DNA from: Bacteroidales bacterium
GTDB lineage: Bacteria > Bacteroidota > Bacteroidia > Bacteroidales > F082
Assembly: GCA_029983675.1 (NCBI GenBank)
Contig: JASBYY010000002.1
Coordinates: forward strand, 65,755-129,754
DNA: 64,000 nucleotides
Direction: 5' to 3'
Shown here one piece after another: positions 27,901 through 36,211 of this stretch (position 1 is the first letter of the stretch; each line of letters opens with the position of its first letter). The notes beneath the pieces are model-generated. The model did no database searches. It was given only the letters and a program-made list of their open reading frames with translations, and was not told where the DNA came from. A program made the translations under genes and the position numbers.

Positions 27901-29428
27901 GGTCACTATCTCCGGGGAACATAAAGTCGCAAGCGGGACCTTCCACATTAGGGCCAGTGTAGGCATTGCCACCGTATTGCATTCTGTTTCCATTTCTCCA
28001 AATACCGCGAAGCATGTTGTAATATTCAACAGCGGTCTTAGGGTCGCCATTAGGAGTATTGTCATTATTATGATACAAGAAACGACGCATACCGAAACGT
28101 TCATCGTCAACGATACCATTGCCGAAGTTTACACCATTGATGCTTTCATCAACAATTTGTTGGGGATTGGTAGGCTCCATGGTAACGATGGTATCACCTG
28201 TGGCAGGATCGATCTCGTAATGGGGGACATAAGTGTAGGTGTATTTGGGATTATCCAATCCATCGGCATCCATATAGGGTCCCTGGAAGAAGTCGATACC
28301 AATCGCAGGAGGCTGGGAACCGTAGGTTTCGGGCTGTCCGCTACCGTCGGTTGAAGCTCCGTTATAGCCGTATCCCAAACCACGTCTTACGTCACAACCT
28401 ACATAGTCGTCAAAAGCATAACCCAGGTCCACGTCGGTCCAAGGCGAGAAATAAGTACCCGTCAATTCGTAAGTAGAACGGTTGATGATTTCATAGCTAT
28501 AGAACGACATGTTGTTGATTTCGTCATTCGTGGAGAAACCGAAAGCTTGTGCCCTGATTTCCATACCGATGGCTTCGCCTTTGGATTCGGTGTGGGAGTT
28601 TCCTTTATCGTTGAAAATCCACCACAAGGTCTGGTCGCCTTTCAGCACCTGGTCGGCAAGGATAGTACCATAAACCGTTCCCATTCTTTGTTCTTCCATG
28701 GTCGGAATCTTAGTATGGCACAGTTCGTTATCGATGTCATAATAAGGATAGTCACCTTTTTCAGGTTCATAATAACCATTATTGTTTCTGTCGTAGAAAG
28801 GAGCGCCATAATGGCTCACGCCACTTTGTGTGCCTTCCACTTCATCGGGATGGGCAGGCCATTCCTTAATGATTTTCGGCATGGTGTAACCCTCTTTCAA
28901 TTTCATTTCTCCGTTGGGTTGCGCTTCGAGATTGCTCAAAAACTCATCTACTTCGGCACGGTTGATTTTAAAAATCTTATCCCAAGCGGCGCAGGTGGAT
29001 GGGTCAATAGCAGCACTACCATCAATGGTCAGAGGACCGGTCCAGAAGTCATTACCGCCTTTAAAGTCAGCACCTTGGCGGAACCGCACTGCGGCGCACT
29101 TTAACTGGTGGTTAACGTCCATACCGGCAATCCATAGCGAACCGGCAAACAGCGAGGTGGCTGATCCATTGGCAGGGATAAAGTATTTCGATCCTGTTCC
29201 GCCGGGCAAGTCCCACCACATGTCACCTCCCGCATTGACACGGGTTCTGACATTGTTGATGTTCAGCCATTCGAAAGTGGACGAAGGCGCACATCCGGCA
29301 GTGGTTTGCCTGATAGAATTGTTCGATCTGTTGCCGCCATCTTTCATTTTCATGGCCTCGGCTTTTCCCTGGGAAGCGACACCTACGGTAAGTAGCGCCG
29401 CCAACATTAATTGAACTATATTCTTCAT
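24932..29428 (-). CDS. Giant surface protein with type A T9SS sorting domain
   Basis: A 1498-aa protein with a signal peptide (MKNIVQLMLAALLTVGVASQ). The C-terminal 90 residues (ITIVPNPYYAYAQHYEGT, VVTIYSINGTKIRQFKKD, ASGFYLIHVKD) are a type A sorting domain. The body is Gly/Asn/Asp/aromatic-rich with many Ca-binding-like loops and unusual sequence repeats of no recognised enzyme family. It is expected on the cell surface. It lies between a TonB receptor gene (37-nt gap) and a PorV/PorQ-like gene (39-nt gap), an arrangement seen repeatedly in Bacteroidetes. Confidence 0.85.
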   Translation of the reverse strand: MKNIVQLMLAALLTVGVASQGKAEAMKMKDGGNRSNNSIRQTTAGCAPSSTFEWLNINNVRTRVNAGGDMWWDLPGGTGSKYFIPANGSATSLFAGSLWIAGMDVNHQLKCAAVRFRQGADFKGGNDFWTGPLTIDGSAAIDPSTCAAWDKIFKINRAEVDEFLSNLEAQPNGEMKLKEGYTMPKIIKEWPAHPDEVEGTQSGVSHYGAPFYDRNNNGYYEPEKGDYPYYDIDNELCHTKIPTMEEQRMGTVYGTILADQVLKGDQTLWWIFNDKGNSHTESKGEAIGMEIRAQAFGFSTNDEINNMSFYSYEIINRSTYELTGTYFSPWTDVDLGYAFDDYVGCDVRRGLGYGYNGASTDGSGQPETYGSQPPAIGIDFFQGPYMDADGLDNPKYTYTYVPHYEIDPATGDTIVTMEPTNPQQIVDESINGVNFGNGIVDDERFGMRRFLYHNNDNTPNGDPKTAVEYYNMLRGIWRNGNRMQYGGNAYTGPNVEGPACDFMFPGDSDPWNWGTGGVVPNGGYTQNGKYWTEEQCQNAPYDRRFMQSAGPFTLKPGAVNYITFGVPWARATSGGPWASVELLRVVDDKCQALFDNCFKVIDGPSAPDLTIRELDQQVIIYLSNSALSNNFKEGYVELDPEIPMYLPGDTAALADRYYRFEGYKVYQLANAEVAADELFDTDKARLVFQCDIQNNVTRMINYVYDDYIGANVPHLMVEGGNGGIKHSFVLNRDLFASGDNNTLVNHRTYYYMAVAYAYNNFMDYSQEPGVPHGLEGQKKPYLEGRKNIKIYSAVPHKIVNGTVMQSVYGDRPSITRIVGVGNGGNELELSDSTVAEILRRPIADSVNVFGSPNYPIAYHPTYKRGFGPVNVKVIDPLNVKTADYSLKFGDPKKQLMEKVTGNLSVYGDTITKLVNNWYLTNLNTGEVYASDTTTAYADEKMFIDLGISVCINQPYFNGPQKVGKSYNNHGAGADTLKTYYQVISPDNGMISSSLQFQDSTDKWLDGIRDVDLPGEALNWIRSGTFGDQNTQSNNDFYVLSGAGASGSRPYDPDQNYEKIAFGTWAPYVLGSVGAKTISENPSPVYPGSLSGAEYYFQRNGSVDIVLTADKSKWTRCPVVEMCGDKALAQGGASRFNLRKAPSVDKEGNPYTGDWQNAPAEGSNDPNAANYIAAQGMSWFPGYVIDVESGARLNLFFSEDSYLADLNGRDMMFNPPALRKTTVDGGATMQLMDPVVYSMPAKDPVFGGKHYVYIMGMDRPNSNPDPSIHIPGGSPYKDFDCPAYDGGKYLFNAMNFIQSTSAGLANGLNIILYRQCQWIGMPMAVEGHQWLPANNDARIRIRVSKPYSRGYYERVALDSVYSELNINNLNPEYRFSIQGLNPILNDPQKTENDLDLITIVPNPYYAYAQHYEGTALTNRVKITNLPVNCVVTIYSINGTKIRQFKKDNNDPSIEWDLTNFANTPVASGFYLIHVKDNTSGGERVVKFFGAMRKVDLNTF

Positions 29429-29465
29429 ATCATGTGTGTTTTTCTATTATCACTATTCTTTTGCA

Positions 29466-32400
29466 TTAGAAATTCAAGCTGCATCCCAATCTGATCTGGC
29501 GAGGTGTCGAGTAATGGCTGCCTCTGTTCACATACAACTGATACATCTGTGTAAATGCAACAGGATCGAGTTGTGACTGGATCTGACGATTCCATTCGGG
29601 AGCCGTGAGATAACCGTCATCATTAGGATTGCCTGTGGCAGGATACACGCTGAGGATGTTCTTCGAATTCAGCAGATTAAGAACTTGCAGATAAACATTG
29701 ACAAAAGCTGTACGGCCTTCTTTTCCTTCTTTTTTACCCACGGTAAAGTCGAAGTCCCTGTCCACACGCAAATTCAAGCGGAACGAGGTCGGCATTCTTG
29801 AACCGTTATAGGTACCTTTCAAGAGGTTGTTTGACGAATAGGGAGAGTTGATGTTACGGGAGGCGGTGTAAGGAGCACCTGAACCACCGTCCAATGTCAG
29901 AGCGAATCCTGTATTGGCAAACCACTGGATAGGAGCCTTGTTTTCGCGCTGCGTGGTGGGTCCGTTGTATTTCTTACCGGAGCCATAACGGTAGTCAACA
30001 GTCAAGTTGAAGGAGTGACGACGGTCTTCCGAAGTCGGGAAAGTGGATCTCAGGTTCGGCACGTGGGCAGCAATCAAAGCGGCTGCAGTAGTGGTGGAGG
30101 AACCGGTCATGTCGGCAAACTGCAAAGTATAGCTGGCACGCACACGCACATTCTTCGTTCTGCGAAGGTCATACTCGGTGGTAAGACCTTTAACGGTACC
30201 AAAGTCGAGGTTCTCGAATGAGTTGTAGGACTTGGGATAGGCACCCTCGTAGCGGTACATCTGAATCATGTTACGCATTTCACGATAGTAGGCCGAAATC
30301 GTCAGTGAAGAAGTGTTGGTTATTTTCTGGGTGAAGCCCAACTCATAGTCGATGGTTTGCTGCGGTTTCAATGCCGGGTTGTTAATGACATCGCGATTTT
30401 CGCTGAAGTAATAATAAATCAACGGGTTCATATAGAGGTTCGAGGGGCGCTGTGTCAGCACGTCATAGTGCGCAAAGAACAAGGCCTCGTCGGAAATCGG
30501 GAATGAGAACGAAATACGCGGCATGAAGCTCCACTGAGGCGTGTAGTCCTCGAAAGAATTCATGTCAACACGCTGCTGTTTCGGATTCTTCAGCCAAGGG
30601 GAGATACCGGAACCCATGTCCAAGACGTTCGGGTCGGAAATCTGTGCGCCGCTGGCATTGTACCAGACGTTACCCTTACGATAACCCACAACAGCATTGA
30701 CATCGTCGATTTTATTCACGTAAACGGCGTAGTCGTTTCCAATATTGGCAGGGACGTGGATTGTTTCTTCGGGAAGCACAATGGTTCTATCGTTACCCGA
30801 ACCCGTAACCACATCACCAACCAAGTTGTGGTCGAACAAGATGAACGGGTCCTTCGGAATGCTCTGGTTGGCATCGAAGCGGTCGGCACGAACACCTATA
30901 TTAAATATAAGGTCACGGAAGGCGAACTTATCCTGGATGTATCCGGCGACATAAATCGGGCGCCAAGCACCGATCGGACGGGTGTGATTGCCATTGGCAT
31001 CCACTTCGTTGAAGAAATCGTCAAGTGTCGGGCGATCGCCAAACAAAGAGTGTTTCTTGCCATCATAATCAAAGCCGTTGTAAAAGACACTGTATCTGCC
31101 GTCGCGGGTCAGTTCGTCAGGAGCAAACATGCTCAGATTGAGACCTCCGTTCACAACACCCTTGTGCATAACACCAAGAGAATCGTAATAATAGATGGAG
31201 TTGTCGTTGAAATCATACGAGTCAATCATGATGTACTCCAAGCCGTTCTTTCTCAATCCCATGGCTTCACGCAAGCTGGCATCAAACTGGAACTGCGATT
31301 TACCATCATACAACCTGTTGTACATGATAGTATCCACATAGCCGTCATAGCCGACCGCATAGGGGTGGTCCGTATCCAGCTGTTCAATATGTGCATTGGC
31401 CAAGTCGCGCATCAAGGTCCAGTAGTCAGTGTCGTAAGACATGTAGCTCCTGCTTCTCTGTTCATATTGGAGACCTAATTTCACTTCATGGCTGGCATCG
31501 CCCTGACCCAAGGTCAACGCCATGTTGAAGTTCAAGGCAATCTGATCAGATACAGACTTGTCATATCCGGTTTGAATGGTTCCGGGAACCGCGTATAAAC
31601 CATAGATGGAGTTGGGCGAGTCACCATTCACCAAAGCACCGCCAAGTTGCCAGTTGGTGAAGTTGTCATAGTAACCGGCAGCTCCGTATCCTTTGTAAAG
31701 ACCCATATAATTCTCATTGTAACGGGCCAAAAGCGGATTGAATTCCGAAGCCGTATATTCAATCAAGGTGTCAAAATCCCAGTTGTTCAGCACTTTGACG
31801 TTCTCAAACTTATGATATTGACCATTATAAAACACGGAGTCAACACTTCCCATTTGGAATGTAGGCGTTTTATAGGTGATAAACTTACCCAGATGTCCAT
31901 ATTGGAACACTTTATCCCAAAGATCCGGGTCACCGCTTTCCGATTGGAAGTGCGAATAGTCGCCCTGAATGGTATAGTAGAAGTTTCTTACCAAAGAAGC
32001 ACTTTCTGCATCTGCCCGGAAACGGTGTGTGAAACGGAAGAATCCGCGATAGGTAAGCTGATGATAGAAATAGTTCTTAGCAGAGTTGAAGAACATGTTA
32101 CCACGGCTAAAGTCATTACCTCTCGTGTCGTACATAGAACCACCGATGGTCAGATTCAAATTGGCTTTTTGATCCAGACGAATATTAATATTACCCGACA
32201 AACTGAAGTTCTGGTTCATCGTATTGGTGGATTTCCTTGAGTAAACCAGATCGTCCTTGCGGGTAAATGATGCGTTCTGATAAGTTCCATTTCCAATACC
32301 AGAAAGACGCAACGGGGTCTGTTCGATAAACTTCTGCCATTCTTCACTCGCTGTGTAATAGCCCGTTGACGAGATGGAACCCACCTTATTTCTGTTGTAG

Positions 32401-33224
32401 TCACCGGCGATAAAGAAACCGAGCAAAGAGCTGTTTTTGTCTTCTCCTCTACCCTTGATGAGTGGTCCCTGCAAGCTGAAGCCTACGCGCTGGTGGCCGT
32501 AGCCGTCAACGGAATGCTCATACTCAATGCCACCGCCAAACGTACGGCTGGGACCTTTGGTGGTCATGTTGATGATACCGCCCATGGCGTCACCATACAT
32601 AGCCGGGGTACCGCCAAGGATCACGTCCACCTGGTCGATAGCGCCCTGAGGCACGCTGTTACTACCAATGACACGGACACCGTCGATGTAATACACAGCA
32701 CCTTCACGTGAACCACGGATACTACCCACTTCACCGTCTTTGGAGAACACGCCGCCCACACTGGAAGCGACACCTTCAGCAGAACGATTGGGCAACTTCG
32801 AGATTTCTTCGGCAGTGATGGTCTGACCGGACGTGGTATTGTCCTTTGAAATCAAAGGCACCGAATACTCAATGATCGTGACTTCATCGATGCTGTAGGC
32901 CATGCTCTTCATCTCGATGGGGTATTCGGTGATACGGTTGGCCGGGATGATGATGTTGGTTACCTTGAAGTCATGGTAGCCGACTGCTGTGGCTTTCAAA
33001 TCATAAGTCCCGGGAGGGATTGGGTTGATGTCGTAGTTTCCGTCGAAATCGGAACTGGCACCACCCACTTGCGTTCCGCCCTTGTCAAGGACAATGTTCA
33101 CGAACGGTAACGGTTCCTTGGTGTCAGGGTCGATCACCTTTCCTTTCAGTCTTCCTTGCTGAGCGAAGGCTAACGTGAAGGAAGCCAGCAAGATAGCAAG
33201 GGTCATTAGTAAATTTCTAAACAT
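29466..33224 (-). CDS. TonB-dependent receptor with carboxypeptidase regulatory-like domain (1252 aa)
   Basis: Signal peptide MFRNLLMTLAILLASFTLAFAQ, then a carboxypeptidase-like domain (GRLKGKVIDPDTKEPLPFVNI, residues about 24-110). The plug domain is at about 130-250 (SVGGVFSKDGEVGSIRGSR, YYIDGVRVIGS). A large barrel ends RQIRLGCSLNF. It is longer than most TonB receptors. It is the first gene of the operon with the T9SS surface protein and PorV/PorQ-like protein, which together may capture a substrate at the surface and import it, or assemble a surface structure. Confidence 0.9.
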   Translation of the reverse strand: MFRNLLMTLAILLASFTLAFAQQGRLKGKVIDPDTKEPLPFVNIVLDKGGTQVGGASSDFDGNYDINPIPPGTYDLKATAVGYHDFKVTNIIIPANRITEYPIEMKSMAYSIDEVTIIEYSVPLISKDNTTSGQTITAEEISKLPNRSAEGVASSVGGVFSKDGEVGSIRGSREGAVYYIDGVRVIGSNSVPQGAIDQVDVILGGTPAMYGDAMGGIINMTTKGPSRTFGGGIEYEHSVDGYGHQRVGFSLQGPLIKGRGEDKNSSLLGFFIAGDYNRNKVGSISSTGYYTASEEWQKFIEQTPLRLSGIGNGTYQNASFTRKDDLVYSRKSTNTMNQNFSLSGNINIRLDQKANLNLTIGGSMYDTRGNDFSRGNMFFNSAKNYFYHQLTYRGFFRFTHRFRADAESASLVRNFYYTIQGDYSHFQSESGDPDLWDKVFQYGHLGKFITYKTPTFQMGSVDSVFYNGQYHKFENVKVLNNWDFDTLIEYTASEFNPLLARYNENYMGLYKGYGAAGYYDNFTNWQLGGALVNGDSPNSIYGLYAVPGTIQTGYDKSVSDQIALNFNMALTLGQGDASHEVKLGLQYEQRSRSYMSYDTDYWTLMRDLANAHIEQLDTDHPYAVGYDGYVDTIMYNRLYDGKSQFQFDASLREAMGLRKNGLEYIMIDSYDFNDNSIYYYDSLGVMHKGVVNGGLNLSMFAPDELTRDGRYSVFYNGFDYDGKKHSLFGDRPTLDDFFNEVDANGNHTRPIGAWRPIYVAGYIQDKFAFRDLIFNIGVRADRFDANQSIPKDPFILFDHNLVGDVVTGSGNDRTIVLPEETIHVPANIGNDYAVYVNKIDDVNAVVGYRKGNVWYNASGAQISDPNVLDMGSGISPWLKNPKQQRVDMNSFEDYTPQWSFMPRISFSFPISDEALFFAHYDVLTQRPSNLYMNPLIYYYFSENRDVINNPALKPQQTIDYELGFTQKITNTSSLTISAYYREMRNMIQMYRYEGAYPKSYNSFENLDFGTVKGLTTEYDLRRTKNVRVRASYTLQFADMTGSSTTTAAALIAAHVPNLRSTFPTSEDRRHSFNLTVDYRYGSGKKYNGPTTQRENKAPIQWFANTGFALTLDGGSGAPYTASRNINSPYSSNNLLKGTYNGSRMPTSFRLNLRVDRDFDFTVGKKEGKEGRTAFVNVYLQVLNLLNSKNILSVYPATGNPNDDGYLTAPEWNRQIQSQLDPVAFTQMYQLYVNRGSHYSTPRQIRLGCSLNF

Positions 33225-33273
33225 ACCTTGTAATTTTATGTAATACTACTACTTTAAGTGCATTAAAAGGCTT

Positions 33274-33305
33274 CAAAATTACAATCTTCTCTGAAAGTAC
33301 GCAAA
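33274..33305 (-). promoter_or_regulatory. Promoter of the TonB receptor/T9SS operon
   Basis: On the minus strand TTTG (33302-33305), 20 bp, TAATTTTG (33274-33281). This is the best -33/-7 match in the window, with a 5' leader of about 43 nt to the ATG at 33224. Confidence 0.65.
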
Positions 33306-33532
33306 TAAAAATCACTTTTTAAGCAATTTTTCCCATAAAAATGATGTTTTTTTTCTTATCTTACTGATTCCAAACCGCTTATAAAAGCAAAAAAAAATGT
33401 CATTTCCCCTACAAAAAATGATTTTTCTGCATGAAAAATGACATGAAACAACGATAAACATAATATTGATAGGTGAAGTTTGCTGCGGTATCGTTCGACA
33501 AAAGTCGGTGTATTCTGCTGAATCTTGCGGCT
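33306..33532. promoter_or_regulatory. AT-rich upstream region with repeated AAAAATGA motifs
   Basis: No gene is supported here. Several copies of AAAAATG(A/T) occur in both orientations. A 9-bp inverted repeat ATGTCATTT (33397-33405) / AAATGACAT (33436-33444) lies about 120 bp upstream of the operon promoter. This looks like a regulator-binding region for the 10-kb TonB/T9SS operon. Confidence 0.4.
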
Positions 33533-33790
33533 TCAATAGCGCACCCGCCGATGCTTGTTCAATTTTCGGGCACGCCGGCGGTCTTCCTTGATCATTTTTT
33601 TCGTTTTCTTGGCTTGATGCTTGTAATGTGCAGCCTTGGCCTTCTCATAGTTCCTAGCCGCGCGACGCTCCGCTTTTTCCATCTGGCGTTCAGCCCTCCT
33701 CATGGCACGTTCAGCCTTGCTGGTAGCGCAGGAACCAAGCAGTGCAACCATCAATAAAGCGGCAATCATGATACCGATTCTTTTCCTCAT
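33533..33790 (-). CDS. Small basic lipoprotein
   Basis: An 85-aa protein starting MRKRIGIMIAALLMVALLGSC, a clear lipoprotein signal. The mature part is almost entirely Lys/Arg/Ala/Glu helices (RAERQMEKAERRAARNYEKA) and could be a single amphipathic helix bound to envelope polyanions. The start at 33790 is preferred over 33805 because the promoter at 33810-33817 would leave no leader for the longer form. Function unknown. Confidence 0.6.
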   Translation of the reverse strand: MRKRIGIMIAALLMVALLGSCATSKAERAMRRAERQMEKAERRAARNYEKAKAAHYKHQAKKTKKMIKEDRRRARKLNKHRRVRY

Positions 33791-33809
33791 TCTCCTACAT
33801 ATCATACTA

Positions 33810-33817
33810 CAAATGTA
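33810..33817 (-). promoter_or_regulatory. Bacteroidetes -7 element (TACATTTG)
   Basis: TACATTTG on the minus strand, 20 nt before the ATG at 33790. Confidence 0.45.
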
Positions 33818-33886
33818 ACAAAAATCCAGCCAAACAGATATGATTTCGATAAAAATGCGTTATTTTGCATGACAACAAATGACAAT

Positions 33887-34333
33887 ATGACAAAACGCCT
33901 TATCCTACTTCTGCTGACAACGGCCATCGCCTTTCTATTGCACGGTTGTGGCGATAGAAATGTGAACCCCAATATCCCCAAAGTACACATCGACTTTGAA
34001 ATCTGGCCGGATAGCCCCAGGTTCCACGAGTTGAACACCATTTCGGGATACATGTATCTGACATCGGAATACCCCAGCCGCGGCATCATCGTTTACCGGA
34101 TGTGGCAGAACGAGTTCAAGGCCTACGACCGGATTCCGCCCAATGAGCCGAACGCCTGTTGCAACGGCGACAGCTGTTCGCGTATGGTCGTCGATTTTCC
34201 CTTTATCGTTGACAAATGCAACCATATCAAATACAACATCATGGATGGATCCATTGTGGAAGGCGTGGGCGTTTATCCGCTTATCGAGTACTACACCGAA
34301 TACGATGGAAGTAAGCTGCGCATTCACAACTAA
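33887..34333 (+). CDS. Rieske-like lipoprotein without cluster ligands
   Basis: A 148-aa lipoprotein (signal MTKRLILLLLTTAIAFLLHGC, lipobox LLHGC). The pattern GYMYLTSEYPSRGIIVYRM, FKAYDRIPPNEP and GVYPLIEYYTEYDGSKLRIHN follows the beta-fold of Rieske-type domains in small Bacteroidetes lipoproteins. The paired CxH/CxxH ligands are not intact; only scattered Cys remain (NACCNGDSCSR). It probably does not bind a [2Fe-2S] cluster. Start chosen at the Met before the signal peptide (33887) instead of 33869. Confidence 0.55.
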   Translation: MTKRLILLLLTTAIAFLLHGCGDRNVNPNIPKVHIDFEIWPDSPRFHELNTISGYMYLTSEYPSRGIIVYRMWQNEFKAYDRIPPNEPNACCNGDSCSRMVVDFPFIVDKCNHIKYNIMDGSIVEGVGVYPLIEYYTEYDGSKLRIHN

Positions 34334-34353
34334 CCATACTGATACAAAGAATG

Positions 34354-34387
34354 AAAAAACGGACGAAATTTACTTCGTCCGTTTTTT
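34354..34387. terminator. Bidirectional terminator
   Basis: A 14-bp perfect stem AAAAAACGGACGAA (34354-34367) / TTCGTCCGTTTTTT (34374-34387), with A- and T-runs on opposite sides. It serves the lipoprotein gene on the plus strand and ahcY on the minus strand, which end facing each other. Confidence 0.8.
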
Positions 34388-34432
34388 CATGGTTGGCGAT
34401 GACACTATTGCATCACTCAAACAGCCTTCCTA

Positions 34433-35863
34433 TTAATACCGGTAAATATCTGATTTATAAGGACCTTCAACCGGCACTCCGATATAGTCAGCTTGCTTTT
34501 TCGTGAGTTTGGTCAGCTTGACACCGATTTTTTCAAGGTGCAGACGTGCCACTTCCTCATCGAGGTATTTCGGCAGGCAATACACTTGGGGCTTGTAGTC
34601 GTCGCGATGTTTCCAAAGGTCAAGTTGCGCCAGTGTCTGGTTGGTAAACGAGTTGCTCATCACAAAGCTGGCATGTCCCGTGGCACATCCCAAATTGACA
34701 AGGCGACCCGAAGCCAGCAGGAAGATGCAGTGTCCATCGTTGAAAACATACTTGTCCACTTGCGGCTTGATGTTGATCTTCTCTTTCAACTCTTTGGTTG
34801 TTTCGAGGCGTGTCACCTGAATCTCGTTGTCGAAGTGACCGATATTGCACACGATGGCCTGATCCTTCATTTGCAGCATGTGCTCCAACGTGACAACATC
34901 GCAGTTACCCGTCGTGGTGACAAAGATATTGCCTTCCTTGAGAGCCTCTTCCATGGTAGTGACTTCAAAGCCCTCCATAGCGGCTTGCAAAGCGCAGATG
35001 GGGTCGATTTCGGTAACAAGCACACGGGCGCCGTAGCTGCGCATGGAGTGCGAGCAGCCTTTGCCCACATCGCCATATCCGCAAACCACAACGACCTTAC
35101 CGGCAATCATCACATCGGTAGCGCGTTTGATACCATCGGCCAACGATTCGCGACAGCCATAAAGGTTGTCGAATTTCGACTTCGTCACCGAGTCGTTCAC
35201 GTTGATGGCGGGAACAAGCAGCTCGCCTTTTTCCTGCATCTGATACAAGCGGTGAACACCCGTTGTGGTCTCTTCCGAAACGCCTTTCCAATGAGCGACA
35301 ACGCCATGCCAGAATGTGGGATTCTCTTGATACGTAGCCTTGATGACGTTCATCAGTGCCGTCTCTTCTTCCGTTTCCATGGGCTTATCCATCAGCGAAG
35401 GGTTGTTTTCGCAAGCATAACCCTTGTGAATCAGCAATGTGGCGTCACCGCCATCATCGACAATCAAATCGGGACCTGTGCCATCGGGAAAAGTAATGGC
35501 TCGTTTGGTGCACCACCAGTAATCCTGAAGACTCTCGCCTTTCCAAGCAAAAACGGCGGTTCCGGTTTCGGCAATGGCGGCAGCCGCATTATCCTGAGTC
35601 GAGAAAATATTGCAGCTGCACCAGCGCACGGTTGCACCCAACTCGACAAGCGTTTCTATCAAGCAAGCCGTCTGAATGGTCATGTGCAACGAACCTATGA
35701 TTTTCACTCCTTTCAACGGTTTTTCCTGTCCGTACTTTTTACGCAAAGCCATCAAACCGGGCATCTCGTGTTCAGAAACTTCAATCTCTTTTCTTCCCCA
35801 AGCCGCCAAACCCATGTCGGCAACCAAATAAGGAAGATTCTTATCTAACAGTTTGTCATTCAT
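34433..35863 (-). CDS. ahcY: Adenosylhomocysteinase
   Basis: A 476-aa NAD-dependent enzyme that cleaves S-adenosylhomocysteine to adenosine and homocysteine and so relieves methyltransferase inhibition. Signatures: GSLHMTIQTACLIETL (substrate), NVNDSVTKSKFDNLYGC (catalytic Lys/Asp region) and the NAD site VVVCGYGDVGKGCSHSMRS. It ends in the usual GPYKSDIYRY. The long bacterial insert is present (YQENPTFWHGVV region). Monocistronic, with promoter at 35893-35900 and terminator at 34354-34387. I saw no SAH-riboswitch-like leader, as the leader is only about 24 nt. Confidence 0.97.
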   Translation of the reverse strand: MNDKLLDKNLPYLVADMGLAAWGRKEIEVSEHEMPGLMALRKKYGQEKPLKGVKIIGSLHMTIQTACLIETLVELGATVRWCSCNIFSTQDNAAAAIAETGTAVFAWKGESLQDYWWCTKRAITFPDGTGPDLIVDDGGDATLLIHKGYACENNPSLMDKPMETEEETALMNVIKATYQENPTFWHGVVAHWKGVSEETTTGVHRLYQMQEKGELLVPAINVNDSVTKSKFDNLYGCRESLADGIKRATDVMIAGKVVVVCGYGDVGKGCSHSMRSYGARVLVTEIDPICALQAAMEGFEVTTMEEALKEGNIFVTTTGNCDVVTLEHMLQMKDQAIVCNIGHFDNEIQVTRLETTKELKEKINIKPQVDKYVFNDGHCIFLLASGRLVNLGCATGHASFVMSNSFTNQTLAQLDLWKHRDDYKPQVYCLPKYLDEEVARLHLEKIGVKLTKLTKKQADYIGVPVEGPYKSDIYRY

Positions 35864-35892
35864 CGGTATGAGATTTTTATAATTTTAGTCGG

Positions 35893-35900
35893 CAAAGATA
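35893..35900 (-). promoter_or_regulatory. Bacteroidetes -7 element of ahcY (TATCTTTG)
   Basis: TATCTTTG on the minus strand, 29 nt before the ahcY ATG at 35863. Confidence 0.6.
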
Positions 35901-36105
35901 GTCTTTTTTACCGAGAAGCCGTTTTGATTGTCAAAAAACAACGTCTTTATTTCTTTTGTTTTACATAAACACATTCCAACTATACTACTTTTCAGAGCCT
36001 GCAAAAAGAGCATACTATACTGTTTATAAATATGTTACAATAATAATGTTGATTTTTGTAGAAATAATAACGACTGTTTTTTCAAATGGAAAAATGGAAT
36101 GATTG

Positions 36106-36113
36106 TATTTTTG
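36106..36113 (+). promoter_or_regulatory. -7 element (TATTTTTG) of a candidate small RNA
   Basis: TATTTTTG on the plus strand in a region where neighbouring genes are all on the minus strand. A terminator follows about 60 nt downstream at 36171-36200. Confidence 0.45.
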
Positions 36114-36119
36114 CACTGT

Positions 36120-36198
36120 CTTGTAATCGTAACCACTATTTTAAGGAACAACAAAGCGTATGTTGAAATGAAGGTCTGCTTTTCGGCAGGCCTTTATT
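36120..36198 (+). ncRNA. Candidate small RNA with its own promoter and terminator
   Basis: Between a TATTTTTG promoter (36106-36113) and a rho-independent terminator, the plus strand would give a transcript of about 75-80 nt. The terminator stem AAGGTCTGC / GCAGGCCTT is at 36171-36179 and 36186-36194, with one G-U pair and followed by TATTATT. It contains no gene longer than MLK followed by a stop. The next plus-strand gene is 1.3 kb away, so it is not a leader. No known RNA family was recognised. Confidence 0.45.
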
Positions 36199-36211
36199 AT
36201 TCCAATCCCAA

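Noticed and set aside
35864..35892. SAH riboswitch in front of ahcY
   Set aside because: The predicted leader is only about 24 nt, too short for a riboswitch.
36160..36171. Mini-ORF MLK before the terminator at 36171, as in an attenuator leader
   Set aside because: There is no downstream plus-strand gene within 1.3 kb, so a leader-peptide role makes no sense; treated as a small RNA instead.
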